From contig JAYKYS010000086.1 of assembly GCA_036924285.1 (NCBI GenBank), positions 1 to 64,000 on the forward strand: a DNA stretch of 64,000 bases, read 5' to 3'. The DNA is from Asterella californica. Lineage: Eukaryota; Streptophyta; Marchantiopsida; Marchantiales; Aytoniaceae. The translations under genes and the position numbers were made by a program. Shown here in pieces: positions 12,501 through 24,958 of the stretch. How positions within the stretch are numbered: the first letter of the stretch is position 1; each line of letters begins with the position of its first letter. Under the pieces are notes generated by a model. It worked only from the letters and a program-made list of their open reading frames with translations. It ran no database searches and was not told the origin of the DNA.

Positions 12501-13722
12501 TGCAGGGGCAGGGAAGCAGCACCACTGGTAAGCAGAGCAATGGGGGAGGCACGGGCATGGCTTCCATTGCTGAACAAGCAGCACAGCGTGCAGCAAACAG
12601 AGGCAAGCCGCCGATCGCTCAGGTGAACACATTGCAAACTGACAGCATAGTATGCGTCTCTGCAGCATGTTTGTCATTGCCAGCCTCTATGGTGCATGCT
12701 ATAGCTTATAATAGGCTGATGGAAACGCCAGCCTGTCGTAGTAAGGCGATCTTTCACACATTGGTTGGCCTTGTGAATCCATCCATCACGGTTTCCCCAT
12801 ATGCCCATTTCCAGTGCCAGGTCAATTCGCCATACGAGTTTGCCTATGCATAGGATCTTCTGTGCTTATGCAGCTGGGCCATTCAGGATCAATACTGCCT
12901 GAGCCATTGCGCTTATTGTTGCACACACATTGGCAGTTATGCATGGTCATGAGGTGAATTGCAGGCACTTGCGTTTAGAAGCCTTGCATCGCCAAATGTG
13001 ACTTTGCCACAGGCAACACAGAGCCAGACAAGCAGTTATGTCATTCAGACAGGCCCTGCTCAAGCTGGTCGAGCAACTCTAGGCAAGGGACCAGGCACTG
13101 CAACAGCTAGCGCAGCTCACAGACATGCGCCCAGTGAAGCATATGAGCTGGAGGACTTGGATGAGGATTGGGTTGCCATGCTCAACATGCTGGACAGCCG
13201 CTTGCTAGAGGTAGGGCATGAGCACTTGCAATCTCTTGATTACATATGCAAGTGGCATGCATACAGCACACAAAGGCTGACAATGGACAAAAAACATTGA
13301 GTCAAACCTACTGCAATCACAAGCATCATACAGCCCTGAGGAGTATGCATCATGTTTGACTGTGCATTCCTTGCCGCAAGCAACCTGATAAAATCCCCTG
13401 AACACAATGTTGGGCTGTTGTAAGTGGTGCCTGTATGCACTGCCGTGTGAAATGCCTGGCATTGTTTAGGCATATCGTGCCCAGCACATTGCAAGCTTGT
13501 AGGCACATCAGTGACCGCACACTGCAAGCTTGCCCCCTTTGCTGCGCAGTGTACGCATGAAAGCAACGTGCATGACACCTGCAGGTTGGGAGGCCTACCA
13601 TGATGGCAAAGGAAAGAGCAGTAGCTGTCCGTAGTTTGTTGGTGTCAACAGGCACAGAAAAGCCTGATGTGGCTCTGCAAAAGGCAGTTGAGGACATTGA
13701 GCGGTACAGAAGAATACATTAA
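9562..13722 (+). CDS. Single-pass membrane protein with proline-rich cytoplasmic tail, unknown family
   Basis: Not a family I recognise. The first exon I can support starts at 9562 (short ectodomain HCSASDTLLGKAPVWVS) and contains one hydrophobic, glycine-rich membrane segment, IILMIIGGIVGAVCGAVGML, followed by basic stop-transfer residues FRMRKLQRAKYR. Upstream exons, probably with a signal peptide, are not resolved. Later exons splice in consistent phase: 9871-10081, 10315-10553, about 10882-10961, 11182-11343, 11815-12200, about 12507-12620, about 12964-13210 and 13584-13722, ending at TAA. The exon at 11815-12200 holds poly-proline runs of 8 to 10 Pro separated by Gly/Arg/Gln, as in formin FH1 or WASP-type profilin/SH3 ligands. 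The tail then has an Ala/Gln helix (MASIAEQAAQRAANRGK) and a conserved-looking acidic helix (YELEDLDEDWVAMLNMLDSR). No FH2, clear WH2 or kinase domain is seen. A link from the surface to actin is inference only. Confidence 0.6.
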
Positions 13723-14061
13723 TGGCAGACCTTGTATGGTAGTTCTGATGTAGTAGGCAAAAGGGAAAGTTAACTTGTGAGTACCTATTTGCACACAAAG
13801 ACAATCTGACTCTAGCTGCATGTGGTCTTGGTGCCTGTGTTGCGTATTGGTACAGAATCCACACAAGATGTGACCAAGCAGTATTGGCTGAACCAGCACT
13901 CACGTGTCAGATATTGCCAGCAGCAAGACACAACTTGTCATGCGTTTGATAACAAAAGCAACATCACTGATAGAGAGCAGGGCACAGCACTGAAAAATTG
14001 AGTGTGATCCAGTCAACTAAATGATTCCTTGCTTCATCCGTTCATGTCAACAGAGCATGTC
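13723..14061. other. Intergenic space between convergent genes
   Basis: Lies between the 3' ends of the proline-rich membrane protein gene (+) and the ACD11-like gene (-). No coding exon supported. Confidence 0.5.
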
Positions 14062-15274
14062 TCAGCCCGTCCATGTTGAGTCTGACTTGGGCATAGACGT
14101 CCCCCCAAAAAGGGCATCAGCCTTTTTGACCACCAGTGTTGATGCAGGAATGAACTTGGCTGAGTGAACCCGTGCACTGTCCTCTGCACGACAAACACAA
14201 AATCAACACAAAGCCAGTCATCAAAATCATGGCAGAAAACAGGAGGTCAATGCCCACAAGCTGTCGACTTTTTGAACTGAATAACAGGAAAAGCAAGTGT
14301 GTCTCGTCAGTGCCTTGCCTGACTCTCCAATGCTTTCCAGGAAGCCTGCCCTGGTAGGCAATGTGTACATGCTTGTCTTGACTGCTGTTCTGACAAAGAA
14401 GTTGTGGATAGGAGACATTGTCCCATTGTATGCGTTAGCAGCCGCTGTATGCAGCGTGCAGGTGCTGTCAGCAGACAGGTTTCTCAACAGCTCTGAGATA
14501 AAGGAGACAGACGACAGTAGCCTATGTAGATTGCGAGAGCAGCTGTTCTTTGTGGTAACAGTGCCAGCCTACAAAGCCGAGACTGTCAGCATGCAGTCAT
14601 ATCTCAAGTGAACTGAACGCCATATCAACTCAGCCACTGCAGCAGGCCTGACAGCAGAAAACTCATAGCGCATTTTATGAGGACAGCTAAGGTTGCATGA
14701 ACTAACAGCTGACTTCAATGCCTTTCACCTTTTTGTCTGCTGCGACTACAGCAGTCAATGTCGGAAGCCTTGTTGCAGCTTGCTCTAAGGAGTCTCTCTG
14801 CATCACATGATCAAGCTAGTTGCCCTCGGGAAGACTGGCTTTTATGCAATGGCGCATGTTACCTTTTGCACCATGTCTTTCCTAGCAAAGGCAAATGCTT
14901 GACCTGCACATGGTGAGACACTGAAACAGAAGCTGTACCTTTATGATCAGCTCTGACTTTGCATAAGCGAAGACCGGACCTGCACTGTATTGGGCAGGTT
15001 GTTGGGCCTATCCATGCTGAAATTGCGCTTGGAGAGAGGACCCCTCTAACCCTTCAGATGGAGGTTCAGACGACTTCCGGCGGACATTGAGCGGCTCCTG
15101 ATGTGCAAGCTTACCTAGTCGGTCAAAGACTGGCAATATGGCCTCGCATGCCTTGGCGAATTGCAGGGTAGCCAAATCTCCGCTGACATCTATGCTCTCA
15201 AAGGCTCGAGCGAGTCCTGGCAGGAAAATCCCTTCCTGCCGTGTCGCTGTCGCCGTTGCCGTAGCCGTTGCCAT
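14062..15274 (-). CDS. ACD11-like glycolipid/ceramide-1-phosphate transfer protein (GLTP fold)
   Basis: GLTP-fold proteins carry sphingolipids between membranes; plant ACD11 transfers ceramide-1-phosphate and restrains cell death. The start at 15274 gives MATATATATATRQEG, then FLPGLARAFESIDVSGDL and FAKACEAILPVFDRLG. An exon near 14860-14905 adds QAFAFARKDMVQK, matching the ACD11 core around its lipid-headgroup helix. A further exon (about 14716-14785) gives SLEQAATRLPTLTAVVAADK. The exon at about 14300-14577 carries SRNLHRLLSSVSFISELL, SPIHNFFVRTAVKTSMYTLP and TRAGFLESIGES, whose His and hydrophobic residues align with the ACD11 C-terminal half. The last exon (about 14062-14170) ends STLVVKKADALFG and a TGA. 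The splice joining the last two exons is not fully resolved. Total is about 200 residues, normal for the family. It is head-to-head with GEN1, 518 bp between starts. Confidence 0.8.
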
Positions 15275-15792
15275 GATCTCACTCAGCTACTCCAGTGTGA
15301 CGATCGCTATGCTTGTATTAGGATGATCGCAACGCCGTACGAGCCGTGTAAACGCTGACTTGAGTACAGTGTACCATCTGATCTTCCTCCTCTTCTGCAC
15401 AGGGAGCTTAAACAAAGCCTTACATGATGCTGCAGCAATGGCCTCCACATGAAATGTGTTTGGGTTTTCAGCCAACGATGTGTTACACCTGCCATGCTAT
15501 CACCGAATTCCGGTAGTGTGTATTCGCAGGAATTGCTGCCAGAAGTGGCCTGAGTTAGCACCCATCATATGAGGAAATTCAACACTTCTGGAAGGCGAGG
15601 ACATGCAATTTACAAAAGAGCTGACCAGGTAGTCACAGCGGCGGCGGCCAGCACTGGCACTGGCATTGGCATGCAAGAGCTGGGCGTTGGCAGTGGGCGT
15701 TGAATGGGCGTTTTTCAACGGGCGTTTTCGAACATGCCCCAATGAATAAACTTGCTTCTCATCGCCAAGGCTTATGCAGCAAAGGCTATGCT

Positions 15793-18700
15793 ATGGGGGT
15801 GTCTGAGTTGTGGGCTTTGTTGAAGTCAGTTGGAAACGTTCAGTATATCTCGGCCAGCGACGGTGCACATACGACAATTGTGCAGGAGGTGCAAGGCAGG
15901 GCAGTAGCTGTTGATCTATCTGGCTGGGTTGTACAGGCTACTTGCCAGCCCGATTTAGCTCAAGTGTTCAACGATCCCGACAGCCAAGCTTTATCTGTCA
16001 GTTTCAACAGGGTGAGTACTGGAACACACCAACAAATCTAGCTGCGTCTCTAGCAGCCCCCAACATCTGTTGAGAAATTCAGAGGTGCTTATGTACAGTA
16101 GGCTGTGAATCATCTGAGGTATGAGTGCGTGCCCGTGGCAGTGACAGAGGGCAGAGCACCAGTAGAAAAGCTTGAGCGGCTCCAACAGCGGTACCAGACT
16201 ATACTCACATAGGTTGCATATCTAAGAGAAATTCTGCTCATCGCTTGTCAGCTTTTCTGCTTTTAGCCATCTGATACCTGAAGAACGTTCCCAGCCACCA
16301 AACAGACACACCCTGCAATCTAATCCGATGCAGGTTCAAGGCTCGTACTGGACTTGATGGGGGCGGCAGGGAAACCAGTACTTCACAGCAATGGGCACAG
16401 CAGTGGCCAAACTGCTTGACAGCTTGGTACGCGGCCAACCGACCACCACAACAAAATACTGCCAAATTGCAAACCACAAATGTGTTGTCAGCTTCGTGTC
16501 GCTTGTGCACGTCTTACAACAATCCATGAAGTTCAGGTTGAACACATGTCCATTTGTTTGTCTCAACCGTGCTGTTGGTCATCTCATTCCACCATTGAGT
16601 ACATTGCACTGGTGATTATAGCATTCAATATGCATATGACCTTCATAGCACTTGCATGCTGCTGTGCAGCAGTCACTTGTTGCGCATCATCAACAGCATG
16701 GATGTTGATGATGCACCAGCAGCTGCATTGCTCTGAGTACATCAGTTGCATGGAACGCAGGGGTTGCCTGTGGTGCAAGCTCCTGGAGAGGGGGAGGCCA
16801 TGTGTGCAGCTCTTAATGAAGCTGGTCTTGTGCACGCTTGCGCCACATGCGATGGGGATGTGTTGCTGTTTGGTGCGCAGACCACGTTCCACACCCTCAA
16901 ACTGCAGGTCAGGCTGAGGTGCTGTATGCTAGTTTGCTATAGCTTCCATGGGGTGCTCAGGTGCAATACCAGCGGCCACAACATTCCTCAATGTTTAACT
17001 TGAGGTGGAGCAATTCTGCGCAAGACAGACCGACCTGGAGAGCGTCGATTGCCGCTGTCTGCACCCAGTTTGGACTTGATGCTGACTAGCACAAGATTCT
17101 GATAACGATAAAATGTTGATAACAATACGTGCATCTCTTGTCTCAAGGCCCCTTGATTGGGCAGCTGTTGCAATATCTTCACGCTGCTACTGCACAATGA
17201 TGCTCGACATGCTCGACACCTCATTGATCGAATATGACGATACCCTGCACAGACATGAAACTTGATCTCGTGCTGCAGGCCTTTCTGAACGGACAGCTTG
17301 CTGCCATTGTGCAAGTATAGGCATCCTCTATAGACAGACCAAGACGCACACCACACCACACCACACATACCTGCTTGGTCTGCGCACCAAGTTTGTTTGC
17401 AGCAGCAACACTCCTGCTGTCTTGACTGTAGAGCGGGGATCCCCAAAACTCTGAAATTGCAAAGGTGGAGCTGGCATGGGTTCAGCAGATGCTTGGCATT
17501 GGTGCTGGGGGAGCTGATGCCCTCATTGCCTTGTCTCTCCTCTCTGGCGGGGATTATGCAGTCAAGGGTGCTCAGCAAGTGGGAGCTCGTTCTGCTGTCA
17601 GGCTGGTGCAGCACCTCTTGCAAGGCTCTCAGGTGCACTATCGCTCTGACACCATAAAACAATAAGAAACTTCAATTAGATTGTCTATTGTGTGTTTCAT
17701 GTCATGTGTTCTGTAATGTGTCCCATATTGATGCATTTTGGGAGAAGTGTACCTATGCTTGCCTGTAGCACTGCACATAGGAATGCTGTGTGCATATACA
17801 GTTGCAAAGGAGCTGTCACATCATCCATGACAGCATTAGTACAACGGCGTAGGCATCAGTCAGGTCAGTAGATTTAGGCGAGTAACAATCACTTTTGGGG
17901 TAGGAGCTTAGCCATCAGTGATAGCAGTCAGAGTAGGTCAACTGTAGCATTAGCCACCAAGTGTCTGGGCATTGACCTGATCATTCAGTGGCACAGTGGA
18001 ATGACAAACTTGCTGACTGGGACTGCTGCTTAGCGTCACCAAGCCGCTTCCAGTGGCTCAGTCGTGTCTGCACTGTACAGGATGATGAGCAGGTGCTGGA
18101 TGAGTTGATGGATCTACTGTCCTCCCCCCCAGACCCAGCCATGGAGGCCTTATCTGCCCAAGGCTGCACAGGTGGAAGGCCTGTCTGTCAGTGCCCCAGT
18201 GCCTGAAGTATGCACATGGTCAAATGGCTCAGCCACACTGTCTTGGAAATGCATTTTCTCGTCAGATGTGGTGCTGGGGATGTGTGCATGATCACATATG
18301 GTGATGGCAACAGGCACACATTTCCATTGGCTGCAACACCCGCTGCCTGTGGTACCTTAAGCTGTTGTTGTTCCTGTCTCATCTCAAATAGTCATCGGCT
18401 GCATGGTGCAGCCGCTGCTTGTGACCCCAGTGCTTTGGTCAAGGCCGTTCCATGGCTGCCCAGCACTTTGCTATGCTCCTAGAACCCCACTGCAGACTGG
18501 CTGCTGCCTGCAGGGTGCAAGCAGTGCAAGCACCCTGGAACCCGTAACAACAGGATTGCGAAGCACAGTCAGCGTAATCCCTGCCGCTGCTGCCCTCCTG
18601 ACTATGTCTCTGAGCATCACACATGCCAGCCGCGCCCTGACATGCCTTGCCAGTGTGACTTCCACACAAAGGAAACGCTGCGGCTTGTTGACAAGGTATG

Positions 18701-21700
18701 CACTACTTCTCATGCATCCAGGGAGACAACAGCTCTGCATTCTTACTGAGACCCATGGCAGCAGCAACTATAGCACCATGCATGACCTTTCAAGCGACAC
18801 AAATCGCCGAGCTCAGCTCAAGGTTTGCTTTTCACGTCATGCCAAATGCATCGCCTAACTCAAGACTGTCTCTCCTGAACCATATAAGTTGCATAGCCAG
18901 ACTCAGATCGCATCTTGTCTCGAATTACACAAGACGAAAATGGCAGCTGAACATTGATGCCTGACAAAAGATGTCATTCCACTCCCTCAATCATAGATCT
19001 TGACCTGAGCAGGCTGTCCGGCGCATCCAAGGCACTGCTAACTTCAGGCGGAAGGCAGCAGACGCTGCAGCAGCCTATCACAGGCAGCGGCAGCAGGCCA
19101 TTGCTGCAGTAGAGCTAGTGAGGCACAGATACAGCCTATCTACTGGGCAAGCCTTCCAGTGGATGCACCGCCCTGACGTCCAGCAGGTACCTTCCTTTTG
19201 GTTTTCCTTTGTTGCACACCAGCAGGTGATCTGAGGGTTAAGCATTGGTGACAGCTGATGCGGCTTTCTGCTGTCTTCCCTTTGTGGCAGCTGGTGAGAG
19301 TCCAGGATGTACTAGCTGGTGTGGTTCTCAAAGTACTATGACCCGGTACCGTGTTGCCAGCTGGCTTCTGGACCAGCTCACTTGCTTAAGGTCCCGCAGG
19401 TTGCTTTTGAATGTCCAGCATGGCTCGAGTCGTCAGTGCACTTCTCAGATTTTGCTGTCTGCTTTTGATGTCTGGTATGAGTTGCTACTGCGTCCCTGTG
19501 ATGCACGAGCCGTGATTGACTGTCAAGTCCCAGGCTTTCCAGTGAATGTGCTGAGCCCTTCACGCCTAGCAACATGGATGTCATATTCCAATGCCTGTAA
19601 ACGTGAGTCATATGCATTGTCCTGTCCTCACCCTCATGTTGCAGTAGTCAGGAGATCTGCTCCCATCAACTGGCAATTTTGCACCTTCCTCAAATCAGAA
19701 CATAGTCAAAGCAGCATTTGCCGTAGCGAATGCCGGCTCCGCAGGGATCAACCCTTTACACGGCAAAAAGGTATTCAGCAGCATCAAATTATGGCTGTTG
19801 CTCCCTAGGCATCTAGGTTAATTGGATGTGTATATGGATATATATCTGCAAAGCAACTGCATTGGATATTGTGCAGGCGGCGCAACATCTGAGATTCTGG
19901 AGGGAGGAGGTGGTCCGGGGCAAGCTGCTGCCTCTGCTGATGCAGTGGGACATGTGCCATCCCAATGCTGTAAGTTGCATACTGCATTGCCAAGCAAGCA
20001 CTCCTGTGCCTGCACCTGTTCCAGGATGTTGCGTCTTACACGTATAGTACATTGTATATTATTGCAGAAGCTTGTTTCTTTGGCTGGCGGTGGACTGTCA
20101 ATGCAATCAATCTGCAGGATATGTGTGTAACATTGCCATCTTGTGGTAATGCCCACATCCAGCAAGCAGTGACCTAGATTGCAAAATTTGTTGCTTGGAC
20201 TGTGTGGGCTGGCAGACAACCGCTGTGCTCATTGTGTAGTCAGCAGATGCACATGGCTGATGGGACTGACCATACAAACACAGGACAAAGGACACTTGCT
20301 TGGGGTACCCCACGCACATCTGATAGAGTGTCGGAAGGATGAGGTGCTTGTCTGCCTGCAGGCTGAGTGCGAGTGGGTTGCACAGGCCATCAACAAGGTG
20401 CATGTGCAGAAGGCAGCTAAAGAAGAAGACCGCTGGCGCTACATCATGCACTGGCACCGGTTGCCTGATGTCAACCCTGAGGTCAGCTGCCACAGCTGAG
20501 TGTGCATATCATACTGTGCCCCCCTTCTTGCTTGAGCAACGCTGCTGCACAGGAGCTCTTCACACCAGAGCCTCTTGAACGTAGAGCTGCACTGCTTTCT
20601 CAGTACAGACTGCTTTAGTTATGGGTTGCGTGATACACACATCCAATGCACAATATGTCTAGTCAGGCTGTCACATTTCAGCGTGTTTCTTGGACATCAT
20701 TGAGACTTCCTTGACATTGAATGTCTGTTGGCCCCCCTGTAGGCCCCAAGAACAGTAAACCTGTATGTAAGTAAGTAAGTTTTGAAAACTTCTCATGCAA
20801 CACCTAGCACACCATGAGGTGGAAGTCAGAAGTCGGTCACTGAGCTGCTGCTGGCAATGACTGGCTCAGGAACTCTAGCGTTCCTGATTAGGTAAAAGGT
20901 TTTGTTGACAGGGCTGACACTTCCTCTGCACCTGTGTGCTGAATGCGCCTGTTGAGCCAGCTTTGTCTAGGGCAAAGTTATAGCCTGTATTTTGGCATGT
21001 CACGAAAATCTTTCCGCAGCTCAGTATCTCTCCCTTGCTGTGCCTCCTTCTCTGCTTGAAACTGTTACCATCACAGGTGTGAAGACACACTCTGAGTTGA
21101 ACAGACATGTCCAGCCATAATATCGCAGTGTCCTTCAGTGAGGATTGCATTTACCATATAGTATTGACTTTCATCATGCATTAACACGACAAGTGTGTAG
21201 CTTTGTCGCAGATGGTAGAGGCTGACAATGCGTGGCTCAAGCATTCAGAGACCCACCATCGTGCCATCAAGATGAGTCTGGTTCAGCAGCATTGCCCTCA
21301 GCTCATCCGCCAGTTTGAACAGCAGCAGAGGGGCAAGGCTGATAAGAAGAGCCAGGTCAGCAAGAAGAAGGTTGCCAGCAAAGTAAGCCCTCTTCCTTTC
21401 TTGCGACCAGATGTTTCCCTGCTTCTGTGCATACAGTGTTTGATATCGAGCCAAAGGGATTCCATTTTGCTGGGGTTGGGCTGTACAAATGGAAGAAGAG
21501 CATCTCATCATGAGCTAGACAGCATTCGGTTATTTTCCTTTCTTGACATGCAAGTTGTAGTTGTTGCCTTTGTGGTGCAGGCTGCTCAGGGCACTGCCTC
21601 CATTACTAGCTTCTTCACTCAACAGAAGAAGCCAACCAGCATGCCACCACTGCCCACAAAGGATACCTGCGACACATCTGAGCTGCCAAGGGGAGTCAGG

Positions 21701-24013
21701 CCCCCAAGGGGCCTGGCAGCGCCCATGGGTGGGGGCGCCACAGCTGGGGGTGCTACAGCAGGGGCACTTAGGGGAGGGGACCCTGGGGGCGGCCCAGGGG
21801 GTGACGCCCTGGCAACCCAGCCCAAGCTTGGAACCCTGAGAGGCATGCCTAGAAACGAGCCAAATGATGGCAGTCAACAGACAACCTCCTCAGCAGGCAG
21901 AACTGCACTCAGTCAGCCTCAATTCAACCACAGTGTGCAAGCCAAGCATACTGGTCACTTTCAAGCGGAGACCAGAGGTACTGGCATGCGCAATCCACAC
22001 AAGTCAGACCAGGATCCCGATGATGACCTGGTGTTGCAGTCGCCCTATGCCATGCATCTGAGGCCGCAGCGGGGGGTTGCAGCAGCTGAGCTGCGCCAGA
22101 TGCGCTCATCTTCTTCTTCAGGGGCATGTACTGCAGACGAAAAGGCAGACCCCTCAGAGGGTGCTGGCAGACAGCCCCACGATCACTGCACGCTCGACCT
22201 TGCAGGCAGCAGTTTAGCAACTCAACAGCATCAGGATAAGCCTGCAGCTGAGCAGTGTCAACACAGGCCTATTGAAGGACAGCTGGACTTTGCCACCAGG
22301 GCAGGGCACCTTCCTAGGAGCCCTGATACTGTCACGGCAAAGGGGCAGCTGTTTCTTTCTCCCAAGCGTAGCATCAGCTCACGTGAGGAAGAAGAGGCCA
22401 TCACTGTCATGTCTGACAGTCATTCTGAAGGGGAGTTGGAGATCAGTTTGCTGAGCCCATCACCAGCCAAGCGGTATTAAACCCAAGCACTTGCTTGCAA
22501 GAATTGATGCTGTTGGTGATTTTGTTGTACATCAATATATTTTCCAACATATGAACTGCAGGAGGAGGACTCCGCCTTGTTCCCCCCAACCCCACCCCGG
22601 CAGCCTGTCTGGCGCAGTGCATGTTTCAGATGATGAGCATCATCTTCGCCTGCTGGCCCTGCCACATCAGATTGCTTGCCTGGAGAAACTCAGTTCAGCC
22701 CCAGGGGCAAGTGTCTGCATAACACAGACGGGCAGGGTACTACCAGGAGAGCCTTCTTCCACCCGACAGTGGATTGCACAGGCAGTGATCATGAAGAAGT
22801 GGAAGTCTTGAACTGCATCAGTCCCGAATCTGGGCAGGACGATGGTATCCCTCTCCAGACAGCGGAAGAGAGCCCTGGTGGCAAAGCATCACGGCATGCA
22901 CAGCATGATAAGGCAGCAAGCGACAGACGGTGCCTTGAGCTGGTCAATGGCTTAGGCACAGTGGCAGAAGGAGAGGAGGGGACTCTGTCAACAGCAGGGG
23001 AGCAGGCAGTGCATGCAAGGCAGCAAGCAGCAGCAGCAGAAGCAGATTGCAGGAGCAACCTGACAGCAGGAGGCTCTGACCTTGAGGTGCTCAGGCCAAG
23101 ACAGGTCAGCAGGCAAGGCAGGGGCAGGGTCATGCAGGGAGCGCCCTGCTACAGAACACCTGGCATGGCTGTCACCCTAGACTCCGGCAGGTTTGGATTT
23201 GTCAAGCAGCCTTCACTCAGGTATAGTGACTTGACATTTCCACGCGCTGCCTGTGACAGGATGTTCTGATTTTGTCTATGCTCTTCACAACAAATGTAAT
23301 TTCAGTAGACTGCAATACCTGTTGGAAGGCTCAGTCAGACTCATGCTGAGCCCTCAGATCTGTCATCTTGCTGTTGTCTGACGTGCTAGCAAGCACCTGC
23401 AAACATGTTCCTGTTTGATGTTGTGATATCTGAAAACTAGGAGCGGACTAACAGGCTATAGCTCTTCACTTGGCATGTGCAGGGCTGGGTCAGGTGAGGC
23501 TTTGCAACCTCAGCAGTCTCAGGCAGCCAAGGCAGACAGTAAAGATGTGTCTTCACACAGCAAGACCAGCTATGGCAGTGTTTGCCTCTCAAATCCTCTG
23601 GCCACCAAAAGTGCAGGCAAACAGCCAGCAGGCCATGATCAAGCTGCGCCTGACAGCGTCAGTACAGTCGCCTGGGCTGACCTGCAGATTCCTACGACCC
23701 TCCTGATAAGCCGGTGTGGGTTGTCCAGTCTGGGTTTCCTCAGGAGGGTCAGCAACAGGCTGACCAACAAGATGGTTTGAGTATGTTGCAAGGGCATCAG
23801 AGGAGTGCAGCAGGGCAAGCTGGCAGCCAAGCTGGAGCTGTGTTGCCAAGCATAAATGCTACTCCACCACATCACAGGTGCAGATTGCAGCGCAGGCTGA
23901 ATTTAGGTGATAGTCCAATAGATCTGTTGACTCCGTCCACAGCGGCTGCCAGCACTGTTGCTACACCCACCTTTTCTGAATGGAGTGAGGTGTGTGACTT
24001 GTCACAAAGTTGA
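15793..24013 (+). CDS. GEN1: GEN1/SEND1-type Holliday junction resolvase (Rad2/XPG family)
   Basis: Structure-specific nuclease that resolves four-way junctions in the nucleus. Exon 1 (15793-16011) gives MGVSELWALLKSVG and the metal-ligand Asp in VAVDLSGWVVQA. XPG-I follows near 16760-16905 (GLPVVQAPGEGEAMCAALNE, CDGDVLLFGAQTT with catalytic acidic residues). The helix-two-turn-helix is near 17465-17636 (ALIALSLLSGGDYAVKGAQQVG). A plant-type Cys cluster lies near 18515-18694 (CKHPG, PCRCCPPDY, PCQCDFHTKE). Exons near 19876-19970 and 20300-20480 carry the region between nuclease core and tail (LLPLLMQWDM; YIMHWHRLPDVNPE). A long polar tail then starts with SITSFF (21.6 kb), resembling a PCNA-binding box. 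Coding character continues to 24013 through the AKRRRTPP exon, the stretch ending FVKQPSLR (donor GTATAG at 23221) and a final exon. Three frame breaks sit at runs: GGGGG 16359-16363, the CCCC/GGGG region near 22700, and CC 23691-23692. If these are real, the product stops early. Confidence 0.8.
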
Positions 24014-24958
24014 TCCTGGCAAACACAGCATGTTGGCAACTCGAATACGGTATTTGGTGAATCTGCTGGAATTCATCTAGAGATCTGTAACACGGAAGCT
24101 GCTGATTTGTTGATGGCTGGTAATTGTGTTTCTGGTGCAGGATGATGTTAGCGTACTATCATAGAGTGGTTGTTGCCTGAAACTTGGCCAATACGTGCAG
24201 AGTCAGAAGGTTTATACATCGCCGTTATGGCATCTTTGAATTCGTAGCCAATCGACTTACCCTATCACCAGTGTTGTGCGAGCAAAGTTATGATGTGGCC
24301 ACAGACTATGATCCCATGATGACAGCAGAAACAACTCATATCGAAGCCTCGACATGTTCACAACAACAGCGAACACAAAACAAGACGGACATCAGACTAT
24401 ACCAAGCCGTAGACAGTACCTTTGGCCTGTGGCCAAAATCTCTGCCTGAAGCTGGCTGCGTAAGATGCCTGGAACCATAGAAGAACACAGCACATATGGA
24501 AGCAAGTCAAGACTTGAACAAGGAAGCCGCACAAACTCTGAGCAAACACCCACTGAGCAAACACCTATGAAAACGAGACAGATGGGAATGTAGACCACAT
24601 GTGTTTACTCGGGAGGGATGCCATACGTACACACGTCTTCCCTCTTATGACATATACATACCAATGGTAACTCCATTGCACTATAGCTGAATACAAGGCT
24701 CCCAGCAAAGGTGTGGATTGCTAGAAGTTGCATCAATAGAGGTGCAAGCAAGCAGTAGGCAAGATGAAACAGTAAATGTGCAAGCAGACTCTCGGAGACA
24801 ATGACGGTAAAGCTAGTTTCCCATCGCTTGTGCTTCCTTGTTTTACTCTCAGCTGGAGTAGGCTGCTGTATGCTGACTTGTGATATCCTTCAGTTGATTG
24901 TATTCGTTGATGACGCCACCTGTAGGGAGTCCGCACTTCATACAGCCCTCAGACAGTC
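24014..24958. other. Intergenic space between convergent GEN1 and Cpn10 genes
   Basis: No supported exon, RNA gene or repeat seen. Open frames here lack splice support and resemble nothing known. Confidence 0.5.

Noticed and set aside
14038..14167. Plus-strand frame starting MSQPVHVESDLGID as a last exon of the proline-rich gene
   Set aside because: The opposite strand reads the ACD11-like C-terminal exon, and the proline-rich gene already ends at TAA 13722 with no phase-compatible donor.
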